Shown here piece by piece: positions 9,270 to 16,880 of a stretch of DNA of 41,671 nucleotides. The notes beneath the pieces were generated by a model. The model made no database searches and was not told the DNA's origin. It saw only the letters and a program-made list of their open reading frames with translations. Made by a program: the position numbers and the translations under genes. The DNA comes from Fibrobacteraceae bacterium (GTDB lineage Bacteria > Fibrobacterota > Fibrobacteria > Fibrobacterales > Fibrobacteraceae): contig JAGBSH010000019.1 in the NCBI GenBank assembly GCA_017631885.1, positions 1 through 41,671 of the forward strand, read 5' to 3'. Numbering within the stretch: position 1 is the stretch's first letter; each line of letters begins with the position of its first letter.

Positions 9270-10045
9270 AAAAACGGAAAAGCCTCGGCTAAAACAGGAA
9301 ATTCCTTACGCCATTCACGGACTTCTTCTGGATTCACTTCAGCAGAAATAACCATTTCTTTATCAAAAGCAGAGGCAAGGACTTCACCTTTAGGAGAAAT
9401 AATACAAGACCCACCCGCATAAGAAGCATAAGGGTCTTTACCGATTCTATTTACCCCAAAAACATAAGCCTGATTTTCTATTGCACGGGCTTTAAGAAGA
9501 ATTTCCCAATGAGAATCCCGGACAGAAGGCCACGAAGCCCCAACATAAAAAGCCTCACTCCCAAGAGAAACCGCTTTACGAAAATGTTCAGGAAACCGCA
9601 AATCAAAACAAATAAACGGTGAAATTTTCAAACCATTCCAATCAAACGAAACCACTTCAGAGCCGGCCGAAAAATATTTCTTTTCAGAAAAAAATGGTTG
9701 CATCTTATCGTAAACCAAAATCGGATTTTCTTGCTTTGGAAAAAAAACGCCTACACGATTTTTCAAACAAGAACCATCCACAGCAATACCGCCACCAAGA
9801 ACAACCGATTCCGTTTCTTTAGCCAGGTCAGACAAAAACGCAACCGTCGAAGAATCACTCAAAGAAAAATCTTCAGCAGCCCCCTCTTTAGGCGCATGCA
9901 TAAACCCCGTTGCAAACATTTCTGGCAAAGCAATCAACGACCCTTTCTTCACAGAAACCGTCGAAAGCAAATCCCTAACTTTTCTAAAATTCGCCTGTTT
10001 ATCGTTCCAGACAACATCCCATTGCAAAAGATACACAACCATCAT
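9266..10045 (-). CDS. Nitrilase-family amidase (omega-amidase-like)
   Basis: A carbon-nitrogen hydrolase with the family's catalytic triad: Glu42 in LPEMF, Lys114 in VYDKMQPF and Cys146 in FICFDLRFPE. The 259-aa length and the ICFDLRFPE motif resemble the omega-amidase/YafV branch, which hydrolyses alpha-ketoglutaramate or alpha-ketosuccinamate in 2-oxoacid repair after glutamine transamination. The branch assignment is inference. It is cytosolic, with no signal peptide. Two adjacent ATG codons (10045 and 10042) could serve as start; AGGTG is better spaced for the second. It lies upstream of glgB on the same strand but is functionally unrelated to it. Confidence 0.85.
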   Translation of the reverse strand: MMVVYLLQWDVVWNDKQANFRKVRDLLSTVSVKKGSLIALPEMFATGFMHAPKEGAAEDFSLSDSSTVAFLSDLAKETESVVLGGGIAVDGSCLKNRVGVFFPKQENPILVYDKMQPFFSEKKYFSAGSEVVSFDWNGLKISPFICFDLRFPEHFRKAVSLGSEAFYVGASWPSVRDSHWEILLKARAIENQAYVFGVNRIGKDPYASYAGGSCIISPKGEVLASAFDKEMVISAEVNPEEVREWRKEFPVLAEAFPFF

Positions 10046-10688
10046 TTACACCTAAAAAACTTTTTCCAACTTTCAAAATATACATCAAAATTATATAAAG
10101 GGAGAAGTCTCTCCCTCGCTTCAACTAGCTTTGTTCATACTTCACAAAGCCATTTTCCGCTACCCACTCGGGTACTCACGCTCACACCGCTCTTTTTTGC
10201 ATCTTTACACTAGCCCACGGTTCTTGCTCATGGTTTTTGTCATTGCGAACCCCCAACAAGATTTTTTTGCGAAGCCTAAATGTGAGCCTGCCACGAGCCA
10301 CTCTTGTGGCGTGGTGGAAGCAATCTCCTTGCAAGTCTCTTGTCATTGCGAACCCCAACGGGGTGAAGCAATCTCCTTACAAGTTGCCAACAGATCGCCA
10401 CACTGCGTTCACGATGACAACTTATTTCTACACTTGCCAGCAACTTGTCATTGCGAACCCCAACGGGGTGAAGCAATCTCCTTGCAAGCAACACTTGTTT
10501 TTGGATTACTTCGCTACGCTCGTAATGACAAAAACCAAGATGGCCGCGAGGCTAAAACCCTCTCGCGATGACAATTCGTACTGCGTTCGCCATGACAACC
10601 CTACACTTACCACTCCTAAACTTTTACCAAATAGCTACAATTATTGCAAAACAATGACATTTTCCTCCTTATTTTCTAAATTAAACGC
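10046..10688. repeat. Cluster of GTCATTGCG-type palindromic repeats
   Basis: This 643-bp gap holds no convincing gene. From about 10238 to 10595 it is packed with short palindromic elements. Near-identical units at 10341-10379 and 10446-10484 run from tgtcattgcgaacccc through aacggggtgaagcaatctcc. Shorter relatives end in gatgacaa or aatgacaa: 10394-10421, 10502-10531, 10538-10572 and 10577-10598. The core folds as ATTGC/GCAAT outside and ACCCC/GGGGT inside. Units occur in both orientations. Open frames here translate to low-complexity strings such as CHCEPQRGEAIS, known artefacts of this repeat class. The final 90 bases, just before the TerC gene, are AT-rich and repeat-free. Confidence 0.85.
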
Positions 10689-11636
10689 ATGCTTATATTT
10701 TGGATTGCATTTTTAATTTTAGTCGCCGCCATGCTCGCACTAGACCTTGGCGTATTCAACAAAAAAGACCACGAAATCGGTGTCGGAGAAGCCCTCCGCT
10801 GGACTGGAGTCTGGATAGGCGTTTCTCTTTTATTCAACGCAGCACTCTATTTTCTCTACGGCAAAGGCTACATTCCTGGCACAGAACTTTCTGGCAGCGA
10901 AGCCGCACTAGAATTTTTAACCGGCTACATTATTGAAAAATCACTTTCCATGGATAACATTTTCGTGATGGCAGCTATCTTTGGCTATTTCAAAATCCCA
11001 AAAATCTACCAACACCGCGTTTTATTCTGGGGAATTCTAGGAGCAATCATTTTCCGCGGCGTTTTTGTAATTGGCGGAGCCGCCCTTTTACATCATTTTG
11101 AATGGATTATGTACGTGTTTGGTGCTTTGCTTATTTTCTCTGCCTTGAAAATGCTCTTTTCAAAAGAAGACGAAGAACAAGATTTAAGCCAAAACACTGT
11201 GGTTAAACTCGCCAAAAAATTTTTCCCAATCACCACCAAAATTGAAGGCCATGCATTCTTTTTAAAAGAAAACGGCAAGCGCTTTATCACACCGCTATTC
11301 CTTTCTTTACTCGTAATCGAAACCACAGACATTTTCTTTGCAGTAGATTCTATCCCTGCGATTTTTGCTGTTACACGGGACCCGTTTATTGTATTCACCT
11401 CTAATATTATGGCAATTCTCGGGCTTCGCTCTCTCTATTTTGCACTTGCAGCTATGCTTGGCAAATTCCACCTTCTTAAATACGCCTTGGTATTCATTCT
11501 CGGGTTTGTTGGCGTAAAAATGCTCATTATGGAACTCTATAAAATTCCAACCTGGATAAGCCTTTCCGTAATCGTTTTAGCCTTAGGCCTTGGAATAGCC
11601 GCAAGCTTCATGTTCCCTGCAAAAGAAGAAAAGTAA
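10689..11636 (+). CDS. TerC/Alx-family integral membrane protein
   Basis: Polytopic inner-membrane protein of the TerC family (PF03741), whose characterised members export manganese or other metal ions. The 315-aa sequence has about nine hydrophobic segments. It has the acidic intramembrane motifs of the family: ALDLGVFNKK near the N-terminus, GYIIEKSLSMDNIFV around residues 80-95, and LLVIETTDIFFAVDSIPAIF around 205-225. The ATG at 10689 has no clear ribosome-binding site upstream. Many bacterial homologues sit behind a manganese yybP-ykoY riboswitch; I see no such element here, and the upstream DNA is repeats. It is the only gene of its unit, with hairpins downstream at 11645 and 11769. Confidence 0.88.
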   Translation: MLIFWIAFLILVAAMLALDLGVFNKKDHEIGVGEALRWTGVWIGVSLLFNAALYFLYGKGYIPGTELSGSEAALEFLTGYIIEKSLSMDNIFVMAAIFGYFKIPKIYQHRVLFWGILGAIIFRGVFVIGGAALLHHFEWIMYVFGALLIFSALKMLFSKEDEEQDLSQNTVVKLAKKFFPITTKIEGHAFFLKENGKRFITPLFLSLLVIETTDIFFAVDSIPAIFAVTRDPFIVFTSNIMAILGLRSLYFALAAMLGKFHLLKYALVFILGFVGVKMLIMELYKIPTWISLSVIVLALGLGIAASFMFPAKEEK

Positions 11637-11644
11637 GGGTAAAA

Positions 11645-11671
11645 GCAACATCCACAAACAATGGAGGTTGC
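11645..11671 (+). terminator. Hairpin downstream of the TerC gene
   Basis: GCAACATCC (11645-11653) pairs with GGAGGTTGC (11663-11671) with one A-G mismatch, and a pyrimidine run TCTTCTTTCC follows. It is a weak terminator candidate because the T-run is interrupted. The rest of the gap to 11768 shows no gene. Confidence 0.4.
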
Positions 11672-11764
11672 TCTTCTTTCCATTCCATAATTTTCTCCTT
11701 ATTTTTGAATAAATTTAAGTTCTTGCAACCTTTTTCGGTCTTTCCCCTCGCTTAAGGTCTAATC

Positions 11765-11797
11765 AAAAAGGCAAGAGTTTTTTTGAAAAAATCGCCT
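11765..11797 (-). terminator. Probable bidirectional terminator after the restriction operon
   Basis: On the minus strand AGGC, then a T6 run, a short loop, an A7 run and GCCT form a hairpin (11769-11797) followed by five T residues. It starts only a few bases past the stop of the nuclease gene. The plus-strand reading also ends in ATTTT, so it may stop TerC transcripts too. Confidence 0.45.
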
Positions 11798-11800
11798 ATT

Positions 11801-13198
11801 TTACCCAGAATGATTTGAGTTTTCCCTCAAAATACACGTCGCCAACATCTTTTGAGCTTCGCTAAACGCACAATAGTTCTGCATGACAGACTTCACATCT
11901 AGCAAGATTCCCGCGATTCGGTGGTAAGGGCGATAATCGACTTCGCCTGGCTTTGCATCAAGATTCTTCCAGTTCCCATGACAATAGCCTATAAAGCGCA
12001 TCTTGTAAGGACGCGTTTCAAAGCCGTCATCTGGCGGTAATTTAAAGTTGTCGGCATCAAAACAATACGGCAATACGAATGCGTTGTAAATTGCATTCGC
12101 TGTCATTCCCTCGCAGGCAGGAAGTTTCTTTTGCAAAACAAGCCGCTCAACATACTCTGCATAAGCGATTTGCTTGCAGATTGAATCAGAGGAAGGCAAA
12201 TCTGATGCAGAACCAGTCATGCCAAACTTATAATACTTAGCATCCAGAACATAAAGACGACTTTCTCCCCCATCCCACATAATCGTATCGGGTCGCATGG
12301 CATAATTCGGATTTTCATATCCAGGCGTTCTAGAACTTATTAAATCCCATTCACAATGCGGATTAAATTTATCCTTGGCAACTCCCTGCGGCAACTTCCC
12401 AAAAATTCTATCCACCATCGCTTCCCAAACGGGAGCAAACTTGTTTACGCCGAAATAGAATTCCGAATTTATTCCGTCTTCTGTTTGGCGTTCAGCAAGA
12501 TACTCAATAATCTTAGCCAAGTCTGCAAGTAAATGCAAATCCCTATCATTGAATGTCTTTGAAAGTTTCGCATTAACCGCGCTACAAAACAATTCATAAT
12601 CAAAATCAAGAATGGGTTCTTCTGTTGGTTCTATCCCAAACAAAAAACCAAGTCGTTTCAACGCATCATGCACACAAAACTTATGAACAAGCGTAATCAG
12701 GTTATCTTCGCGATAAGACACCTTCCGTGCAATCAAATCAAGATACACAAAATTTTCTTTATCATCCGTAACAACTGGCCGCATCATCTTAATTGTGCGA
12801 TTCCAATTGACCTTACCATGAGCTTTTTTCTTAAATTCCACATCCCTTTCGGTAATATAACCATTATCGAAATAATTGCGAATCACATTCAAATAAGCAA
12901 GCATCGGCAACGCAGTTTCATTCACATTCTCAGATGCAATCACAATCGAAGAATCTTCGTGAACATTTAATAAAAGGTCTGCATCAGACAAAACCGAGAA
13001 CAAATTTATCAGATGCTCTCGAAGACTTTCTTCTGGCAATTCTTGAATTATTGAATTACTTTCAAAGTAACCTAATGGAAAAACGATCTCTGTTTTGTAG
13101 GTTTCAGAATCACTCTGTTTTCTACAACGAATTCCAACGAATTCGTCTCCAGAATTCGCCTTAGCTTCACAACAGCAGATATCGTTAAGTTTTTGCAT
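11801..13198 (-). CDS. LlaJI-type restriction endonuclease subunit
   Basis: The 465-aa protein matches the LlaJI/McrC-like restriction subunit pattern (PF09563-type). A PD-(D/E)xK nuclease core is visible at about residues 300-325: RPDTIMWDGG followed by YVLDAKYYKFG, giving the Asp and Asp-x-Lys of the active site. A downstream QIAYAEYV stretch is the helix with the conserved Gln. It would cut DNA when activated by the McrB-like NTPase encoded immediately upstream, whose TAA stop overlaps this ATG (TAATG), so the two are translationally coupled. The closest described arrangements are LlaJI and B. subtilis BsuMI, where an McrB-like subunit works with such a nuclease. The cut site cannot be read from the sequence. 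Confidence 0.82.
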   Translation of the reverse strand: MQKLNDICCCEAKANSGDEFVGIRCRKQSDSETYKTEIVFPLGYFESNSIIQELPEESLREHLINLFSVLSDADLLLNVHEDSSIVIASENVNETALPMLAYLNVIRNYFDNGYITERDVEFKKKAHGKVNWNRTIKMMRPVVTDDKENFVYLDLIARKVSYREDNLITLVHKFCVHDALKRLGFLFGIEPTEEPILDFDYELFCSAVNAKLSKTFNDRDLHLLADLAKIIEYLAERQTEDGINSEFYFGVNKFAPVWEAMVDRIFGKLPQGVAKDKFNPHCEWDLISSRTPGYENPNYAMRPDTIMWDGGESRLYVLDAKYYKFGMTGSASDLPSSDSICKQIAYAEYVERLVLQKKLPACEGMTANAIYNAFVLPYCFDADNFKLPPDDGFETRPYKMRFIGYCHGNWKNLDAKPGEVDYRPYHRIAGILLDVKSVMQNYCAFSEAQKMLATCILRENSNHSG

Positions 13199-14991
13199 TA
13201 CGAATTCGCAGCACCCTCATTCTGAGACCGTTCAGCACCTGATGAAGAGAATTCAGGAAAATTCTTGAACACAGCAAATCGACTTTTTCCTTGTTCAGGT
13301 TTTTCAAATGCAGCAATCAGTTTTTCAAGAGTATCAATTTCCTCAACAAACACTTTCGAGCGTTTAAACTTGAAAACATCGTCCCAAAGATACTTAAGCA
13401 CTTTTTCTGCAAAAACTTTTTCGTTGATAACGCCGCCCACGTTACTCACGAACCACACGCCAAGCCGTTTATCTTCGGTGCTGGAAAGTCCTTTGAGGGT
13501 GGCCGTAATCTTGGCATTGATCCATTCCCAGAATTGTCCCCATTTTATATTGGTATCGGCAATTTTAGCATTATACTGGACGTTGACGGAGGGCTTATCA
13601 AGGTCAAATTCGTTGCGGACTAGTTCCATGTCAAAACGACGCTGGAAGGCGTTATCCAGCGTGAACACATTCTGGTCGCTAGTGTTCATCGTCGCCAAGA
13701 TGGAAAGGTTAGGCGGCAAGCGGATAGCTGTGTTCGCGTTGAAGTGAATTTCTTTTATTTTGATTTCTTCAATAGATTCACCGTCGTTCCGTTCTTGGTA
13801 AGAACCATCATCCTGTTTTGTTGCTTTGCGGACATAAGCGTTAATATCATCGTTCTGGACAAAATACTGACTCCAGCCTTCTGTAAACGTGTTTACCGCC
13901 GCATTTACCGGGGCGTTGCCAAGAGAGTCTGTTTCGCCAGCCTTGAGCCTATCCAACAACTGGAAGGTATCGCCGAAAATGGCAGCCGCATTACCGCGGT
14001 TGATTTCTTCAATAACTAGGTAAAAATGTTCGTTAGGATTAAGGTATGCTCGCTTGATAATTTGGGTAAAAGGTCCTGGAGTAAATTCGTAGCGAATCCC
14101 GTCATTTGTGACGGGCAAAATTTGCCCGATGAACTCGGCGTTGGTGTATTCCGGATGGAACACGACACGAACCTTGTTCTTTTCTGGAACATTCTTCAGT
14201 TGCTCCCTGATTTTATTGCTCTTTCCGCACCCCGGAACACCATAGTAGATGATTTGGGAGGGAGGGGAAATAGATGAAAGCGGAGAAACTAAAGACAAGT
14301 GATCCTTATCATCCATCCTACAAAGATGTCTTTGCGAAGATTCCTTGAAAACATTCGATATTCTTTCATAAAAAGAAGGCTCTTGTGCCAAGGCAAAAAC
14401 AAGACTACCTAAAAAGCCACTTGCAGCAGTTGTCACTGGCTCTGTAGAAAGAATGTACGCACCAAATAAATCCAGAGTTCCCCTCAAAACTCCCTTTTCA
14501 TTTCCGAATTTTTTAGAATCAATTCCAGCTAGAAAATAACATAAGGAATCTTTATCTTCCTCGTTTTCTTTGCAATGTGAAATGTAGGCCATACTATTAT
14601 TTGTTGTTAGCCAATCATTAATTTTAGGAATATCCTGTATAGCAGAGTTTTTAAACTCATTTTGTAATTTAATGACTAATTTACTTTCTCTTTCATTTGA
14701 GCGTATTTTCAAGTCAAAAAAATCAAAATATTTCTTTAAACAAAGAGCCAAATCATAAGCAACAGCAGCTAAAGCTAAATACTGATTCGAGCAAACCGCC
14801 CAATGATCAGGTGATGTTTCAACCTGAAAGGAATAAGAGCCACAAATACTTTTTACATTAAGCGTTCTTCGAATAAATGCCTCGAAATTTCGGCAATCAT
14901 CATCTGACAACTCAATAACAGGCAAATTCCTTATTATTTGGAGGGATTGGCTTTTTGTTTGGTTGATTTTCTCTATTAAATTGCCTAGCAT
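13198..14991 (-). CDS. McrB-like AAA+ restriction NTPase subunit
   Basis: The 597-aa protein has an N-terminal region of about 230 residues with no recognised domain, probably the DNA-recognition part. A McrB-type AAA+ core follows: Walker A YYGVPGCGKSNK (near residue 245), Walker B LVIEEINRGNAAAIFGD (near 327) and the McrB signature TMNTSDQNV (near 430), which in McrB specifies GTP. It is predicted to translocate DNA or remodel the nuclease using NTP. The ATG at 14991 has GGAGGT upstream and lies three bases past the methyltransferase stop. The 3' part of the gene (13260-14280) is visibly richer in G+C than the 5' part, suggesting a mosaic origin for the N-terminal region. Confidence 0.87.
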   Translation of the reverse strand: MLGNLIEKINQTKSQSLQIIRNLPVIELSDDDCRNFEAFIRRTLNVKSICGSYSFQVETSPDHWAVCSNQYLALAAVAYDLALCLKKYFDFFDLKIRSNERESKLVIKLQNEFKNSAIQDIPKINDWLTTNNSMAYISHCKENEEDKDSLCYFLAGIDSKKFGNEKGVLRGTLDLFGAYILSTEPVTTAASGFLGSLVFALAQEPSFYERISNVFKESSQRHLCRMDDKDHLSLVSPLSSISPPSQIIYYGVPGCGKSNKIREQLKNVPEKNKVRVVFHPEYTNAEFIGQILPVTNDGIRYEFTPGPFTQIIKRAYLNPNEHFYLVIEEINRGNAAAIFGDTFQLLDRLKAGETDSLGNAPVNAAVNTFTEGWSQYFVQNDDINAYVRKATKQDDGSYQERNDGESIEEIKIKEIHFNANTAIRLPPNLSILATMNTSDQNVFTLDNAFQRRFDMELVRNEFDLDKPSVNVQYNAKIADTNIKWGQFWEWINAKITATLKGLSSTEDKRLGVWFVSNVGGVINEKVFAEKVLKYLWDDVFKFKRSKVFVEEIDTLEKLIAAFEKPEQGKSRFAVFKNFPEFSSSGAERSQNEGAANS

Positions 14992-14994
14992 ATT

Positions 14995-16143
14995 TTACAC
15001 CTCCAGTAATTGCCTTTTAATTTCTTTTGCTAGTGTTCTAATCACAGGAACAGCGACACTATTGCCAAATTGATGATAAGCCTCTTTGTCCGATACAACA
15101 ATTCTCATTATCGGCAGCCTATTCTTATTATTCTGATTCTCTGCTGCTTCTGCATACTTCCAGCCATTACCGACGATTTTATACCCCTGTAAACGCCCAG
15201 CTTCAACAGGTGTTAATTTTCTAGGATTTTTTCCCTTTTGAGATTGGTCTATAAGAATTTCACTTCCGTCTTTCCAATAACGAGCCGAAATGGTACTGCA
15301 ATAGATTGCATCTTCCTTGAATAGCGAATAACCGAAGCCTTTCCCGTTTGCACGATTTCGTTCTTTCCTGAGCTGATGTCCAATCCACATTTTATCGCTA
15401 ATGGTCATCTTCTCTGGAAGAGAAGCATCAGGTTCTAAAATATCACCAACTTTTGTTGATATGGATTTATCTAAAGAATCTTTATCAAAGATAGATTTCA
15501 AGTTCGAATCTAAACCAATCGGAAATTTAAAGTCATCAACAGGGCATTGCTTTTTGTCCCAACAAACAAAAAAGAGCCTTTCCCTATTTTGTGGCACACC
15601 AAAATACTTGGCATTTAAAACCATCGTTTTAACTTCATATTCCAAATTCTCTTTTAAAACTCGTTGCATTGTTTCAAAAGTCTTCCCATGATTATGATTT
15701 TTCAGACCTTTGACATTTTCAAGGAAGAGTACTTTCGGTTTCTTTCCAATTTTTATTTTATGGTCAACTATAGCAGCGATGTTAAAAAAGAGTGTTCCTC
15801 GAGTGTCTTCAAAACCTTTACGTTTACCGGCAATCGAAAATGCTTGGCACGGAAAGCCTCCGCACAGAACATCAAAGTCTGGAACCTTTTCCAATTGAAC
15901 ATCGTTTATGTCAGCATTGAAAAACTTGTAATTACCTTCGCAGTCTTTTACAAAAAGAGATGGTTCGATGGCCTTGTAATTTTCTTCATAAGTTATGCGT
16001 GCGTTCTTGTCCCATTCACTTGCAAAAACGCATTTTCCACCAACAGAATGCATTGCCGTGTGGAATCCTCCGATACCAGCAAATAAATCGATGAACTTAA
16101 ACTTCGGCTTACTATCCTTCTTCCTCGCCACCGCATACTCCAT
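14995..16143 (-). CDS. DNA (cytosine-5) methyltransferase
   Basis: Modification enzyme of the restriction operon; transfers methyl from S-adenosylmethionine to C5 of cytosine. Motif I is FIDLFAGIGGFHTA, motif IV is CGGFPCQAFSIAGKR with the catalytic Cys in PCQ, motif VI is LFLENVKGL, motif VIII is QNRERLFFV, and motifs IX-X are LTPVEAGRLQGY and QFGNSVAVPV. The target-recognition region between VIII and IX is about 120 residues. I prefer the ATG at 16143, about 15 residues before motif I; the frame stays open to a TTG at 16206 and neither start has a good ribosome-binding site. LlaJI has two methyltransferases; here there is one, so a palindromic site is more likely. Confidence 0.93.
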   Translation of the reverse strand: MEYAVARKKDSKPKFKFIDLFAGIGGFHTAMHSVGGKCVFASEWDKNARITYEENYKAIEPSLFVKDCEGNYKFFNADINDVQLEKVPDFDVLCGGFPCQAFSIAGKRKGFEDTRGTLFFNIAAIVDHKIKIGKKPKVLFLENVKGLKNHNHGKTFETMQRVLKENLEYEVKTMVLNAKYFGVPQNRERLFFVCWDKKQCPVDDFKFPIGLDSNLKSIFDKDSLDKSISTKVGDILEPDASLPEKMTISDKMWIGHQLRKERNRANGKGFGYSLFKEDAIYCSTISARYWKDGSEILIDQSQKGKNPRKLTPVEAGRLQGYKIVGNGWKYAEAAENQNNKNRLPIMRIVVSDKEAYHQFGNSVAVPVIRTLAKEIKRQLLEV

Positions 16144-16408
16144 TTCAAAAGTGAACTCGTTCACTCTTGTGGGAGTAGCATCTGCCGTTTCAATTAAGCA
16201 AGGCAAAAAGAAAGGGCGAAGAGCCGACTCACTCCTCGCCTAAAAGCGTGACATTTTCAAAAGAATACAATAGCTCGCACTATTCTTGCAATGGATTGCT
16301 TCACCCTTTCAGGGTTCGCAATGACGTTGCAAAACAATCCTGAGCGAATACAGAACGCTCAGGGTACACTACGCCCATGAATCCATAGGCAATGGCGAGT
16401 TATTGCCT
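16144..16408. other. Leader of the restriction operon with REP-like hairpins
   Basis: This stretch upstream of the methyltransferase holds a GTCATTGCG-type palindrome (16293-16324, inverted, stem ACCCT/AGGGT) and an 8-bp hairpin, CCTGAGCG at 16339-16346 with CGCTCAGG at 16356-16363. GGCGAGGAGT on the minus strand near 16235 resembles a ribosome-binding site but precedes no good start. No convincing promoter or control-protein gene was seen, so regulation of the operon is not evident. Confidence 0.5.
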
Positions 16409-16463
16409 TATTCCTTGTGTATGAAATTGTCGAAGTTTCAGTTAGAGGACAAGAGCAAAACTC
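16409..16463. repeat. 55-bp duplicated element, copy A
   Basis: Shares about 49 of 55 bases with copy B at 16690-16743, including an unbroken core gaaattgtcgaagtttcag. GAAA and TTTC in the core can pair around a 9-base loop, and flanking TCCTT can pair with AGAGGA. It matches no RNA family I recognise. Confidence 0.7.
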
Positions 16464-16689
16464 AATGAAAATTCCCCTATTCAGCACTCATCCTGTCTTT
16501 TTCGGAAATAAAAAAGGCGTGAAGTTGGATGCATCTATCTACCTGAGGCCTTCGACTGCCCTACACAAATAAACGCAAACAACTCACGCCCCAAAAGGCC
16601 GTTTGCATTTAGGCAAATCGATATAGAAAATACCATCTAGCAAAACGATGCAACAGGGAATTACCTGCTGCAGACGTGAGTGTTCGTCC
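16464..16689. other. Structured spacer between the duplicated elements
   Basis: No ORF is credible here, but inverted repeats are dense. GGCGTGAAGTTG (16516-16527) pairs with CAACTCACGCC (16580-16590) with one bulge. GGCCTT (16547-16552) can pair with AAGGCC (16595-16600) across it, which would make a pseudoknot. GCAAAC (16575-16580) can instead pair with GTTTGC (16601-16606), and TTTGC/GCAAA forms a local hairpin after that. GCAACAGG (16650-16657) pairs with CCTGCTGC (16664-16671) with one mismatch. This could be an RNA element or remnants of a mobile element. Confidence 0.35.
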
Positions 16690-16743
16690 TATTCTCTGTG
16701 TAAGAAATTGTCGAAGTTTCAGATAGAGAACAAGAGAAAACTC
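16690..16743. repeat. 54-bp duplicated element, copy B
   Basis: Second copy of the element at 16409-16463, in the same orientation, about 281 bases away. Here the outer pairing is TTCTCT with AGAGAA, six clean pairs, so pairing potential is kept although the bases differ from copy A. Confidence 0.7.
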
Positions 16744-16826
16744 TATTTACTTTGAAATATAGATTTTTGAAATGGCAAAAGATGACACTTGCTGTTTTGA
16801 TTATAAAAAAGCGTACTAAATCAGCA

Positions 16827-16852
16827 AAAACCGGTCCCTACAGACCGGTTTT
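16827..16852 (-). terminator. Strong terminator of the Rpn-family gene
   Basis: AAAACCGGTC (16827-16836) and GACCGGTTTT (16843-16852) form a perfect 10-bp stem with a 6-base loop. Read on the minus strand it ends in TTTTT, the expected U-tract, about 30 bases past the stop of the nuclease gene. The A/T-flanked stem could work in both directions. Confidence 0.85.
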
Positions 16853-16880
16853 AGATTTAAAAAAGTTCCAAGCCCCCCAA

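Noticed and set aside
10600-10688. yybP-ykoY manganese riboswitch before the TerC gene
   Set aside because: The stretch is too short and AT-rich and lacks the conserved loops.
10131-10716. Several overlapping reading frames on both strands in the repeat cluster, encoding strings such as CHCEPQRGEAIS
   Set aside because: They are translations of the palindromic repeats, have no ribosome-binding sites and repeat the same peptide; a known annotation artefact.
11637-11800. Small ORF or control gene for the restriction system
   Set aside because: No frame with a start and ribosome-binding site; the region is explained by two hairpins.
16464-16689. 6S RNA, tmRNA or RNase P RNA in the structured segment
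   Set aside because: The expected conserved cores (6S central bubble pattern, tmRNA tag frame and tRNA-like ends, RNase P CR motifs) were not found.
16409-16743. Possible CRISPR array or tracrRNA at the duplicated 55-bp element
   Set aside because: Only two imperfect copies 280 bases apart, no regular spacers and no cas gene in the window.
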